NCBI GenBank assembly: GCA_964591245.1
Contig: CAZPZZ010000018.1
Span: forward strand, 1-43,438
Direction of reading: 5' to 3'
DNA: 43,438 bases
From: CAZPZZ01 sp964591245
GTDB taxonomy: Bacteria > Acidobacteriota > Vicinamibacteria > Vicinamibacterales > UBA8438
Shown here: positions 1 to 8,161 of the stretch, piece after piece
Layout: each line of letters starts with the position of its first letter
Position numbering within the stretch: the stretch's first letter is position 1
Position numbers and translations under genes: made by a program
The notes under the pieces: model-generated
The model's database searches: none
Told to the model about the DNA's origin: nothing
Seen by the model: only the letters and a program-made list of their open reading frames with translations

Positions 1-728
1 GCGTTCTCGAGCCCGCGCCGCAGTAAACGAGCAAGATCGGCCGCCCCGGGGGTATCTCCGTGCACACACACTGTGTCGCCGGGCAGTGCGATCGCTGTTC
101 CGTCCACGGCCTCCACGGTCCCTTCACATACGAGCCGTATCGCTCGGTCGGTCACCGTCTCGGCGTCTGAAATCACGGCGCCCCTTTGGCCTCGAGGCGC
201 AAGTGATCCATCCGCAAGATACGCGCGGTCCGCAAACACCTCCCCTGCCGTCCGCAACCCCACCGCTCGCGCGGCCTCCATGAGGCAGGAGCCTGACGGG
301 CAGTACACGAAGAGTTCCTCGTCCACGGACGCCACGGCCCTGGCTACAGCATCCGCCATCGCACGATCGCGCGAAGCCATGTTGTAGAGCGCACCATGCG
401 GCTTGACGTGGTGCAACGGCACTCCCTCGGCCAGGGTGAAACCCACCAATGCCCCGACCTGGTACACGATCAGATCCTCCAACTCTTGCACGCCCATTCT
501 TATTTCGCGACGGCCGAATCCCAGCAGGTCGTCAAAACCAGGATGCGCTCCAACAACAGCACCATGCTGAAGCGCGAGCCTGACCGTCCGTCGAATAACG
601 GAGGGATCTCCCCCGTGAAAGCCACATGCCACATTGGCAGACGTGATGTACCGCAAGACCTCATCATCTGCGCCGATCGTGTAAGCGCCAAACGACTCTC
701 CGACATCTGCGTTCAGGTCAATCCGCAT
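1..728 (-). CDS. pxpA: 5-oxoprolinase subunit A (LamB/YcsF family), 3' end outside window
   Basis: Reading leftward gives about 242 residues beginning MRIDLNADVGESFGAYTIG, the signature N-terminus of the LamB/YcsF family, followed by NVACGFHGGDPSVI, GAHPGFDD, HHVKPHGALYN and a C-terminal CVHGDTPGA motif. Family members are about 250 residues, so only a few codons and the stop lie beyond base 1. In bacteria PxpA works with PxpB and PxpC in ATP-dependent cleavage of 5-oxoproline to glutamate in the cytoplasm; the partners would have to lie to the left and are not visible. The ATG at 728 is preceded by GAGGAAGTG, a good ribosome-binding site. It is transcribed away from malate synthase. No frameshift is seen. 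Family assignment is firm; the substrate is from family knowledge. Confidence 0.92.
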   Translation of the reverse strand, partial: MRIDLNADVGESFGAYTIGADDEVLRYITSANVACGFHGGDPSVIRRTVRLALQHGAVVGAHPGFDDLLGFGRREIRMGVQELEDLIVYQVGALVGFTLAEGVPLHHVKPHGALYNMASRDRAMADAVARAVASVDEELFVYCPSGSCLMEAARAVGLRTAGEVFADRAYLADGSLAPRGQRGAVISDAETVTDRAIRLVCEGTVEAVDGTAIALPGDTVCVHGDTPGAADLARLLRRGLEN

Positions 729-914
729 CACTTCCTCATGATCATAGCCAACCACTTCACAGTATTGTCGGCCAAGGCTGCACCAATTGCCTGTGATCAG
801 CGCGTGTACTCTCAGTCTACCCACGCACGGGAGAATTGAACTCAAACGGGGATTGAAGAGTACATGAAGGTCTCCCCTCGAAGCGTATCCTCCATTTCAG
901 CCCCCCGAGGAAAC

Positions 915-944
915 AAAAAAAGGGCACCGCGAAAAGCGGTGCCC
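915..944 (-). terminator. intrinsic terminator, leftward
   Basis: Arms GGGCACCGC (922-930) and GCGGTGCCC (936-944) pair perfectly over 9 bp around a 5-base loop. Read on the minus strand the hairpin is followed immediately by seven T (921-915), a textbook Rho-independent terminator. On the plus strand the downstream side lacks a T run. The terminator lies upstream of pxpA and downstream of no protein gene, so it must end a transcript that starts between about 950 and 1350 on the minus strand, or act as an attenuator in a long pxpA leader. Confidence 0.88.
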
Positions 945-1250
945 CCAATTGCCGGTTGCCTGGCTCCCCAGCACATGTCGGCTCGTCGCCGTAACATTCA
1001 GGTGACCGGCACCAAGCTTGTTTGCAAAATCCGAGCCGAGTCCTTCAACCGGTAAAAATGCTTAGAGACGCGGCCCTCATTTGGGCAAGCTCACCAGCAT
1101 TGTGTTCCGATCTGTGCCACATTGCTTCATTCCACTGACATATTTGAGATCTCATCGAGTCATCTGCCCCCTTCCCTGACCCCGAGCAGTGGAAACCTGC
1201 TAGACCGGCGCGACAGGGTCCAGCAGGGCGGAGGCAAATACCGTCGGCAT
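945..1250 (-). ncRNA. candidate structured RNA of unknown family
   Basis: This stretch has no convincing protein gene but is dense in complementary segments. In plus coordinates the stems are: 1197-1206 with 1217-1226 (10 bp, one mismatch or wobble depending on strand); 1130-1137 with 1187-1194 (TTCCACTG/CAGTGGAA, 8 bp); 1096-1104 with 1118-1126 (9 bp, one mismatch); 950-956 with 1005-1011 (7 bp), enclosing 960-963/968-971 and 975-982/988-997 (with a 2-base bulge). The leftward terminator at 944-915 follows directly, giving orientation. The ends are estimates. I looked for RNase P, tmRNA, 6S, SRP and common riboswitch consensus blocks and found none convincing. It may be a free small RNA or a pxpA leader; the stems were found by eye, without folding energies. 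Confidence 0.4.
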
Positions 1251-1276
1251 GCATGGGCCAGAAACGCCAGTCAGGG

Positions 1277-1325
1277 TATGATCAGACGTTAATCATCAGA
1301 ATCATCGCGCGAGTGCAATCGCGCG
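1277..1325 (+). promoter_or_regulatory. candidate glcB control region with hairpin/palindrome
   Basis: TATGAT at 1277-1282 resembles a -10 box, without a recognisable -35 at the right distance. It is followed by ATCAGACGTTAATCAT, whose first nine bases recur in the palindrome before the gene at 8162. Then CGCGCGA (1306-1312) and TCGCGCG (1319-1325) form a perfect 7-bp inverted repeat with a 6-base loop, 33 bases before the malate synthase ATG. It could be an operator or an RNA hairpin in the leader. Confidence 0.3.
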
Positions 1326-1358
1326 GAGGCATCCACACAGAGAGCAGGGGAAAATCAG

Positions 1359-3527
1359 ATGGCGGACCGGATCAAGGCTGAGGAACTCCAGGTCGACAAA
1401 CAGCTGTACGACTTCATCAACCGTGAAGCGTTGCCGGGAACCGGTATCTCCGCTGACATCTTTTGGTCGGGCCTTGATCGGCTCATTCACACCCTCGCCC
1501 CACGCAATCGGGAACTTCTCGAAACTCGTGAGGAGCTCCAGCGGCGAATCGATGCCTGGTATCGTGAAAATCAAGATCAACCAATTGATCTGGAGGAGTA
1601 CAAGACAGTTCTTCGGGAAATTGGGTATCTCGTGCCAGAGGGCGAAGACTTTGCCGTCCAAACGGCCAACGTCGACCCTGAAATTTCGACCACTGCCGGA
1701 CCACAGCTCGTCGTCCCGGTAACCAATCCGCGCTATGCCCTAAATGCAGCCAACGCCCGCTGGGGCAGCCTTTACGATGCACTCTATGGCACCGACGTCA
1801 TTCCGGAGGACGACGGTGCCGAACGAGGCAGTGGCTACAACCCGGTTCGCGGGGCACAGGTCATCGATTTCGCTCGGGATTTCCTTGACGCGGCGGCACC
1901 GCTCGAGAATGGGCGTCATCGAGACGCGACCGCGTATGCCGTCGTCGATGGCTCGGTGGCGGTCACCCTCCGCGACGGCACCGTCACGGCTCTCGAAACC
2001 CCGTCAAAGTTCGCGGGCTATCAAGGCGACGCCTCAACTCCGTCGACCGTGCTCCTTCGTAACAACGGTCTCCACATCGAAATCAACATCGACCGAAACC
2101 ATTCCGTAGGTCGTGACGATCCAGCCGGCATCAAGGACATCGTGCTGGAAGCGGCAACAACCACGATCATGGACCTGGAAGACTCCGTATCGACGGTCGA
2201 TGCCGAAGACAAGGTCGTGGGCTATCGCAACTGGCTGGGTCTGATCAAAGGTGATTTGACCACGAGTTTCGAGAAGGGCGGTCGCACGGTCGAGCGAGCT
2301 ATGAACCCCACTCGCACCTACACCGCTCCGGACGGCTCAGAACTGGCGTTGCCTGGCATCAGCCTCATGTTGATCCGCAACGTCGGTCATTTGATGACCA
2401 ACCCTGCCATCTTAGACAAGGACGGGAATGAGGTCCCGGAAGGCATTCTCGACGCCATGATCTCGTCGATGATCGCCATCCACGACCTTCAGAACCGCAA
2501 GAACAGCCGTGCCGGCTCTGTCTACATCGTCAAGCCCAAGATGCACGGACCGGAAGAGGTCGCCTTCACCGATCAACTCCTGGCCCAGGTCGAAGATGCA
2601 TTGGGGCTTGACCGCTACACGCTCAAGATCGGCATCATGGATGAAGAACGACGGACAACGGTGAACTTGAAAGAGTGTGTCCGGGCCGCTCAGGACCGAG
2701 TGTTCTTCATCAATACCGGCTTCCTCGATCGCACGGGAGACGAGATGCACACGGCGATGGAGGCGGGTCCAATGATTCGCAAGGCGAACATGAAGACCTC
2801 CGACTGGATGGTGACCTACGAGGACTGGAACGTGGACGTCGGGCTCGAATGCGGTCTGCCAGGCCATGCCCAGATTGGAAAGGGCATGTGGGCCATGCCA
2901 GACCTTATGGCCGACATGCTGGTCGCAAAGGTCGGACATCCCCAGGCCGGGGCGAACACTGCGTGGGTGCCATCACCAACCGCGGCCACACTCCACGCGA
3001 CACACTACCACCAGGTGGACGTCTCCAAGCGACAGCAGGAACTATTGTCGCGACCAAAAGCCGATCTAGACAAGATTCTGACTATTCCGCGTGCCGAGCA
3101 GCCCAACTGGTCGCCGGAAGAAGTTCAACAAGAGTTGGATAACAACGCCCAAGGAATCCTCGGTTACGTCGTTCGCTGGATCGACCAAGGGGTCGGCTGC
3201 TCAAAAGTTCCAGATATCCATGACGTCGGCCTCATGGAAGACCGTGCCACCTTGCGAATCTCCAGTCAACATATCGCCAACTGGCTACACCACGGGATCT
3301 GTACAGAAGCGCAGGTCCGCGAGACCTTGCAACGGATGGCAGCAGTCGTTGATCGACAAAATGCTGGCGATCCGAAGTACCGGCCCATGGCGCCAAACTT
3401 TGACGACAGCGTTGCCTTCCACGCTGCGTGCGATCTGGTGTTCAAGGGTAGGGAACAACCGAGCGGATACACCGAACCGATTCTTCACGCACGCAGACAA
3501 GAGGCCAAAGCCAAATTCGGCGGCTAA
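1359..3527 (+). CDS. glcB: malate synthase G
   Basis: The 722-residue product matches the usual length of the G isoform (about 723). It condenses glyoxylate with acetyl-CoA to malate in the cytoplasm, the second step of the glyoxylate bypass. Recognisable blocks in order are MDLEDSVSTVDAEDKV (about 273-288), GIMDEERRTTVNL (about 427), FINTGFLDRTGDEMH (about 450) and the C-terminal VPDIHDVGLMEDRATLRISS segment, which carries the catalytic aspartate region. The ATG at 1359 has a weak AGGGG ten bases upstream. The gene stands alone; acetyl-CoA synthetase at 14928-16898 could feed it, but isocitrate lyase is not in the window. The upstream region is shared with the candidate RNA on the other strand. 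Confidence 0.97.
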   Translation: MADRIKAEELQVDKQLYDFINREALPGTGISADIFWSGLDRLIHTLAPRNRELLETREELQRRIDAWYRENQDQPIDLEEYKTVLREIGYLVPEGEDFAVQTANVDPEISTTAGPQLVVPVTNPRYALNAANARWGSLYDALYGTDVIPEDDGAERGSGYNPVRGAQVIDFARDFLDAAAPLENGRHRDATAYAVVDGSVAVTLRDGTVTALETPSKFAGYQGDASTPSTVLLRNNGLHIEINIDRNHSVGRDDPAGIKDIVLEAATTTIMDLEDSVSTVDAEDKVVGYRNWLGLIKGDLTTSFEKGGRTVERAMNPTRTYTAPDGSELALPGISLMLIRNVGHLMTNPAILDKDGNEVPEGILDAMISSMIAIHDLQNRKNSRAGSVYIVKPKMHGPEEVAFTDQLLAQVEDALGLDRYTLKIGIMDEERRTTVNLKECVRAAQDRVFFINTGFLDRTGDEMHTAMEAGPMIRKANMKTSDWMVTYEDWNVDVGLECGLPGHAQIGKGMWAMPDLMADMLVAKVGHPQAGANTAWVPSPTAATLHATHYHQVDVSKRQQELLSRPKADLDKILTIPRAEQPNWSPEEVQQELDNNAQGILGYVVRWIDQGVGCSKVPDIHDVGLMEDRATLRISSQHIANWLHHGICTEAQVRETLQRMAAVVDRQNAGDPKYRPMAPNFDDSVAFHAACDLVFKGREQPSGYTEPILHARRQEAKAKFGG

Positions 3528-3569
3528 GCCACACCACGGCAGTAAACTGCTGCCGCTGGCGTCCATGAT

Positions 3570-3597
3570 CCACAGTGGGTGTTGCCATTCACTGTGG
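3570..3597. terminator. hairpin between convergent genes
   Basis: CCACAGTG (3570-3577) and CACTGTGG (3590-3597) form a perfect 8-bp inverted repeat with a 12-base loop. It sits between the end of malate synthase (3527) and the last codon of the convergent hydrolase (stop 3591-3589). Neither side has a clear T run, so it is at best a weak bidirectional terminator. Confidence 0.4.
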
Positions 3598-4314
3598 GTC
3601 GTGGTCACCCAAGAATCTTGCGATCCGCTGTTTCGCCATCTCGACCGCATCACCTGCTTTCCATTGCTCGACGAGTTCTGCCTGAGGAGCCAGCGCGGTC
3701 AACTCCCGGGAAATCGACACCGGGTGATAACGGTCGTGTCCGGCAAAGACCAAGAGCGGGGTTCGGCAAGACGCAACACTGCTCCGTGAAACCCCGAAAA
3801 TAAAGTCTCCGCCGTACAGATTCGTGCGAAAACTGGTCCATTCCTCGTCAGCTACGCTGGCGTGCGACGTAGACCGCAGTTCCTCGGCCCAACCGTCGAA
3901 TAGTTCATGAAACGCCTCGCGGTTGCCGTCGAGCCCAATGGGCTGAAGCAGCACGGCCGAAACCACTCGGGCCGGGGCCGCCTTGATGAGCCCCATGCCG
4001 TAGGTACCACCGATACACATGCCCAAGTAGTGAAAACGGTCGACTCCCAGGTGGTCCAACAACGCGAGTTGGTCTGACGTATAGACGTGCCACCCATCCC
4101 GGCCGGTCACCGGAGCACGTGACCTCCCTGCGTTTCGCTGGTCCATGGCAATGACCCGGTACTGGCCTGCCAGGTGTTTGATCGGGTTCCACGGAGCCAT
4201 CGTCCACCGCTCGATCGCGCTCCGCATCCCACCCGGAGCAATGATGAACACAGGAAACCCCTGTCCCCATTCTTCGTAATAGATCTGTACTCCCTCACGC
4301 TCGAAGAGCCCCAT
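3589..4314 (-). CDS. alpha/beta hydrolase with Cys nucleophile
   Basis: A 241-residue alpha/beta-hydrolase-fold protein without signal peptide. The oxyanion-side segment is VFIIAPGGM, the strand-4 segment is RVIAMDQRNAGRS, and the nucleophile elbow is HYLGMCIGG with Cys100 where most members have Ser. The acid segment is LLVFAGHDRYHP; the usual C-terminal catalytic His is not in its normal place, and the nearest His is the one just after the acid (RYHP). ATG 4314 is chosen over an upstream in-frame start because GGAGG precedes it and it then clears the stop of the GMC oxidoreductase (4328) by 13 bases. The two genes are therefore likely one operon, and the hydrolase may act on the oxidoreductase's substrate or product. 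Substrate unknown. Confidence 0.85.
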   Translation of the reverse strand: MGLFEREGVQIYYEEWGQGFPVFIIAPGGMRSAIERWTMAPWNPIKHLAGQYRVIAMDQRNAGRSRAPVTGRDGWHVYTSDQLALLDHLGVDRFHYLGMCIGGTYGMGLIKAAPARVVSAVLLQPIGLDGNREAFHELFDGWAEELRSTSHASVADEEWTSFRTNLYGGDFIFGVSRSSVASCRTPLLVFAGHDRYHPVSISRELTALAPQAELVEQWKAGDAVEMAKQRIARFLGDHDPQ

Positions 4315-4327
4315 GTTCCCTCCAGGA

Positions 4328-5947
4328 TCAGGCATTCCCCGCATCTTCGCGGATGAACTCCGCTCCCTTCTCGGCGATCATCACAGTAGGGGCATTCGTA
4401 TTTCCCGACGTGATCCGTGGCATGACCGACGCGTCAACGACCCGCAGGCCAGCAATGCCGTGCACCGCTAGTCGATCATCAACGACCGCCAGTGAGTCTC
4501 GCCCCATCCTGCACGTGCCCACGGGATGGAAGATCGTCGTGCCGAGATCACCGGCCGTGCGTTTTAAATCCGCATCGGTTTCAACTGCATTTCCTGGGAG
4601 GAATTCTTCCGGTTCAAAGCGGGCCAAAGCCTTCGTGGCCATGATGCGCCTGGTAAACCGTAAGCCGGCCACCGCGAGATCGCGGTCCTCCTCGGTCGAC
4701 AGATAATTGAGCGTGATCGCTGGCGCCTGAGACGGATCAGGACTCTTGATCCGGACGTGCCCACGGCTCGTCGGCTGCAAATTGCAGACCGATGGAGTAA
4801 TCGCATTGAATGTGTGTAAGGGATCGCCGAACTTGTCCAACGAAAGCGGCTGGACGTGCCATTCGAGATTTGCCGCCGTACGTGAGGCATCGCTCTTCGC
4901 GAAGGCACCGAGCTGCGACGGAGGCATCGTGAGAGGCCCAGTCTTGAACAAGAAATACTCAAGCCCCATCGCGAGCTTTCCAATGTAGGAATTCACGCGT
5001 TTGTTCAGTGTGACCGTGTTCTTGACTTTGAAGATGGTCCGAAGCTGTAAATGGTCATGCAGGTTCTCACCGACGCCAGGTAAGTCATGAACAACGTCGA
5101 CACCCCGCTCGTGTAGCATCGCGCCGGGACCGACCCCTGAAATCTGCAAGATCTGAGGCGATCCAATGGATCCCGCCGCCAGAACAACTTCACGACGAGC
5201 TTTGAGGTGTTCTTGCCCTCCGACCAACGCCACACCCGTTGCCCGCTTCCCAATCGAGCCGGCTGCCACATCAGCCTGCTCAATCAGCAACCGCTCGACA
5301 TGCGCTCCCGTCCGCACCGTGAGATTCGGCCGTTGCATGATAGGCCGTAGATACGCCTTGGTACCGCTCCAACGCCGACCATCGCGTTGATTCATCTGAA
5401 AATAGGCATTCCCGAAGTTGTCACCACGGTTGAATTCATCAATCTTCGGGATGCCACACTCCTCGGCCGCCTCCCGCCAAGCATCCAAGATCTCCCAACT
5501 GACCCGCTTCTCCTCGACACGCATTTCGCCACCGACTCCATGGAATTCATCGGCGCCATGTTGATAGTCTTCGGATCGTTTGAACACTGGCAGTACGTCG
5601 TCCCATGCCCAACCACGATTTCCAAGCGAGGCCCAGTGATCGTAGTCACTGCGCTGCCCGCGCATGTAGATCATCGCGTTAATCGACGAACATCCGCCTA
5701 GCACCTTCCCACGGGCGTAAAGAATCGTCCGGCCATTGAGACCAGGATCTGGCTCTATCTGGTAACACCAGTCCGTCCTCGGGTTTCCGATCGTGTAGAG
5801 GTAGCCAACCGGAATATCGATCCAGAAATAATCGTCTTTCCCCCCGGCCTCAAGTAGCAGCACGCTGACCTTGGGATCAGCTGACAGGCGATTCGCGAGC
5901 ACGCAACCGGCGGTGCCGCCACCAACAATGATGTAGTCGTAAGTCAC
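4328..5947 (-). CDS. GMC-family FAD oxidoreductase (choline dehydrogenase-like)
   Basis: 539 residues, typical for the glucose-methanol-choline family. The N-terminus has the FAD dinucleotide-binding motif IIVGGGTAGCVLANRL and then EAGG. GMC signature 1 is YARGKVLGGCSSINAMIYMR (about 78-97), signature 2 lies near AAGSIGSPQILQISGVGP (about 257-274), and the C-terminal active-site part is FHPVGTCRMG followed by GNTNAPTVMIAEKGAEFI. The enzyme oxidises an alcohol, passing electrons to FAD and then to an acceptor. Similar sequences are called choline, sorbose or alcohol dehydrogenases; the alcohol cannot be told from sequence. No signal peptide. It lies upstream of the Cys-type hydrolase with a 13-base gap. 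Confidence 0.93.
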   Translation of the reverse strand: MTYDYIIVGGGTAGCVLANRLSADPKVSVLLLEAGGKDDYFWIDIPVGYLYTIGNPRTDWCYQIEPDPGLNGRTILYARGKVLGGCSSINAMIYMRGQRSDYDHWASLGNRGWAWDDVLPVFKRSEDYQHGADEFHGVGGEMRVEEKRVSWEILDAWREAAEECGIPKIDEFNRGDNFGNAYFQMNQRDGRRWSGTKAYLRPIMQRPNLTVRTGAHVERLLIEQADVAAGSIGKRATGVALVGGQEHLKARREVVLAAGSIGSPQILQISGVGPGAMLHERGVDVVHDLPGVGENLHDHLQLRTIFKVKNTVTLNKRVNSYIGKLAMGLEYFLFKTGPLTMPPSQLGAFAKSDASRTAANLEWHVQPLSLDKFGDPLHTFNAITPSVCNLQPTSRGHVRIKSPDPSQAPAITLNYLSTEEDRDLAVAGLRFTRRIMATKALARFEPEEFLPGNAVETDADLKRTAGDLGTTIFHPVGTCRMGRDSLAVVDDRLAVHGIAGLRVVDASVMPRITSGNTNAPTVMIAEKGAEFIREDAGNA

Positions 5948-6336
5948 TTAGCGATCCTACAGCGGCTGCAGTAGCACGGTACCCATGTAACGCATCGCTT
6001 GCGTCGCCTCCAACATGCGGCACGTGCAAGCCAGACTCTCTATTTCAGCAAACACAGACATTCGAACACCCGCAGCATCATGGCGCCGAGGAAGCCCCGG
6101 TCACCCCATGAATCAAGCGCCAACGTGGAACAATCGCCGCGAACGTGTGCGAGGAATGATTGATCTGACCCGGGAAGGACCGGACCTGGCCACTTGAGGG
6201 AAACAAAACGGCCAGGATCAAAGTTTCCGATCTAGTCGGCAGCCAATCGCGCGTACGCGTCCGGAAAATTCCGGTAGCACCTGCGGGGTTCCCCCCACAG
6301 GTGAACCGGATTCGAAACGCTGGAAGTTTTCCGAGA
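5948..6336. other. intergenic region with two inverted repeats
   Basis: 389 bases between the start of the GMC gene and the end of the next leftward gene. It should hold the GMC promoter, but no clear -10/-35 pair stands out. Near its right end CACCTG-GGGG (6278-6288) pairs with CCCC-CAGGTG (6293-6303) with one internal mismatch, and CCGGAA/TTCCGG (6261-6274) is a perfect short palindrome. These may terminate the upstream gene (stop at 6337), though there is no T tract. No protein gene is supported. Confidence 0.5.
6278..6303 (-). terminator. candidate hairpin terminator after secreted protein gene
   Basis: A 10-bp stem with one mismatch (6278-6288 with 6293-6303) around TTCC, placed 34 bases past the stop of the leftward gene ending at 6337. 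It lacks a U tract, so termination is uncertain; a second palindrome at 6261-6274 follows it. Confidence 0.35.
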
Positions 6337-7323
6337 TTACTGTTGTTCTTCTGTGGCCGCACGGTCCTCAGCGCGACCGGCTCTCAAACTGTTCTCCAGA
6401 CCATAATTCCCTTCGTGACACGCGTACTCGAAGATCTGGTAGCCGCCATCCCGATTCAAGGGCATCTCAACCTTCCAGGGTGCAGTGAACGGCTCGGGAT
6501 CGTTGACTGTCACCTCATAGGTGAGGGTGTCCGCGTCGACGACCGTAAACCGCTCGACAATCTTCAACGCTTCACTGTTCTTGATCCCACGCAAACCACG
6601 GCTGGCGATGTTTGTGCCAATCGTCCCCTGATCGTTGTAGTTGGCCGTCTCGACTACCAGCGTGTTACCTTCCCAGTGACCGCGGGGATCGCCGTTCCAC
6701 AACCGGATATTCTCGGAAAGCGCCGGTCGGTCTTCATCGATCGGAATAATGCGCGCTTCGTGAATCATCTCGTAGAAGAGCACGACATAGCCAGGCGCCT
6801 GTAGGATCTGATAGCCAGCACCGTACCCTCCCGGAAACATTCCACCCGGAACACCTCGAGTGATACATCGCTCCCAGGGAGTATGCTCCAACCATCCATC
6901 GGTAAGATTAATCAGGTTGGCGTTCCTGGCGTTGATCGCTGATTGCCGAAGCGGCACACGGCCACTTGGTGGGTCAACGACCATTGACTGACGTCGCTCG
7001 TTCCGCAGCGCATCTCCCGGTCCATCGCCCCATGGGCCCTGCGGCCCCCGTGATCGAGCGTCTGGCGCCGGCATGGCTGGCGCACGTTGCGGTTGATTCG
7101 ACCCGGGAAACCAGGCCGCCAGTGGAGCAAGCCGCTCGAGGTCGATGTCATTCGGCGCTTCGAACGGTGTCGGATCGAAATTTGTCCATACCCCTTGGAT
7201 ATCGGGTTGCCCATCGGCGGTGTGCGCAATCGCCGACTGGGCAACAGCCGGTGCAACGCCGGTCAGCGCCACGCCGACTGCGACCGCCAAAATCATGCAG
7301 ACCCCGCGATCTCGTGTCCTCAT
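6337..7323 (-). CDS. exported protein of unknown function, copy 1 of a paralogous family
   Basis: 328 residues with a Sec signal peptide ending near APAVAQS. The mature part begins QPDIQGVWTNFDPTPFE, then VVDPPSGRVPLR (about 120), GYQILQAPGYVVLFYEMIHE (about 175), RGHWEGNTLVVETANYND, LKIVERFTVVDADTLTYEVT and a C-terminal FEYACHEGNYGLENSL. The same ordered blocks occur in the gene at 24869-25894, so the two are paralogs. I know of many such secreted proteins in Acidobacteriota genomes but no assigned function. ATG 7323 is preferred over the GTG at 7344 because AAGGGAG lies seven bases before it. It is divergent from the nucleotidase gene, with a 96-base shared region. Confidence 0.85.
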   Translation of the reverse strand: MRTRDRGVCMILAVAVGVALTGVAPAVAQSAIAHTADGQPDIQGVWTNFDPTPFEAPNDIDLERLAPLAAWFPGSNQPQRAPAMPAPDARSRGPQGPWGDGPGDALRNERRQSMVVDPPSGRVPLRQSAINARNANLINLTDGWLEHTPWERCITRGVPGGMFPGGYGAGYQILQAPGYVVLFYEMIHEARIIPIDEDRPALSENIRLWNGDPRGHWEGNTLVVETANYNDQGTIGTNIASRGLRGIKNSEALKIVERFTVVDADTLTYEVTVNDPEPFTAPWKVEMPLNRDGGYQIFEYACHEGNYGLENSLRAGRAEDRAATEEQQ

Positions 7324-7419
7324 TACTGTGCTCCCTTTCTTCACATTGTGGTCGACGCCGAATACTCATGACACCGACCGCTGCATTTGCAGGTAACCTT
7401 GCAACTAATAGTAACTCCA

Positions 7420-8016
7420 ATGCCAGCAGACAAAGACCGAATCGTACTCGGCGTGGACCTCGATGGGGTGTGCGCCAACTTCTATGCCCGGATGCGAGAA
7501 ATCGCGGCCGAATGGTTCGAACGAGACGTAGAAAGCCTCACGCTCGATGTGGACTACGGGCTTCGTGCATGGGGAATCCAATCCCCAGACGAGTACGCCA
7601 GCCTTCACCGATTCGCCGTCACCCAGCGGGGACTGTTCGAGACGATGCCGATGATCGACGGTGCTCGCCGGGTATTGCGGGACCTCTCGGAAGAAGGCTA
7701 CCGAATCCGGATCATCACGCACAGACTCTTCATTCGATACTTCCATGAAATGGCAGTCCGACAGACCATCGTATGGCTCGATCAGAACGGAATTCCCTAC
7801 TGGGATCTCTGTTTCATGAAAGAAAAGGACCAGGTTGGCGCCGACGTCTACATCGAAGACAGCCCAGACAATCTGGATAGACTTCGGCACCGGGGCCTGC
7901 ATGCGATCTGCTTTGCCAACAGCACCAACACGCACATCGGCGCTCCCCGTGCCACGAATTGGGATGAGGTCCACCGACTCGTGAAGGAACGCCATCCGGA
8001 GTCGAGGCGCACCTGA
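7420..8016 (+). CDS. HAD-family 5'(3')-deoxyribonucleotidase-like (NT5C type)
   Basis: 198 residues from ATG 7420. The HAD motif I is VLGVDLDGVCANF with the DxD nucleophile pair; motif III/IV is VYIEDSPDNLDRL; the helix RVLRDLSEEGYRIRIITHR carries the motif II region. This pattern fits the cytosolic type C nucleotidase family (NT5C), which dephosphorylates deoxynucleoside monophosphates, but bacterial members are mostly untested. No signal peptide. A TTG at 7387 would add 11 residues; neither start has a clear ribosome-binding site, and the ATG fits the domain start better. Divergently placed from the secreted protein gene. Confidence 0.8.
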   Translation: MPADKDRIVLGVDLDGVCANFYARMREIAAEWFERDVESLTLDVDYGLRAWGIQSPDEYASLHRFAVTQRGLFETMPMIDGARRVLRDLSEEGYRIRIITHRLFIRYFHEMAVRQTIVWLDQNGIPYWDLCFMKEKDQVGADVYIEDSPDNLDRLRHRGLHAICFANSTNTHIGAPRATNWDEVHRLVKERHPESRRT

Positions 8017-8111
8017 GACCCACGCCCGGGCTCGGCCAGATTCACGGAGGATGAGATCCTGCGCACAAGCCGGTGTTTCGCAGTACCAGACCAACACCGA
8101 CGCCGGACAGA

Positions 8112-8144
8112 TATAATCGCGCTTTCCGATATCAGACGTCTGAT
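8112..8144 (+). promoter_or_regulatory. candidate promoter and palindromic operator of the amidohydrolase gene
   Basis: A perfect TATAAT at 8112-8117 lies 45-50 bases before the ATG at 8162, with no good -35. Fourteen bases further, ATCAGACGTCTGAT (8131-8144) is a perfect palindrome, well placed for a dimeric repressor. The half-site ATCAGACGT also occurs upstream of malate synthase at 1281-1289. Confidence 0.4.
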
Positions 8145-8161
8145 CACGCACAGAGAGACAC

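Noticed and set aside
945..1195. Resemblance to a cobalamin riboswitch (CCACTG, GGGAAGG and a GAGCCAGG-like block on the minus strand)
   Set aside because: The blocks are far too widely spaced and the conserved core region upstream is absent; CCACTG is instead fully paired with CAGTGG in a different stem.
1045..1254. 69-codon leftward open frame within the structured RNA region
   Set aside because: No ribosome-binding site, no motif, and its frame runs over the stems. RNA structure explains the region better.
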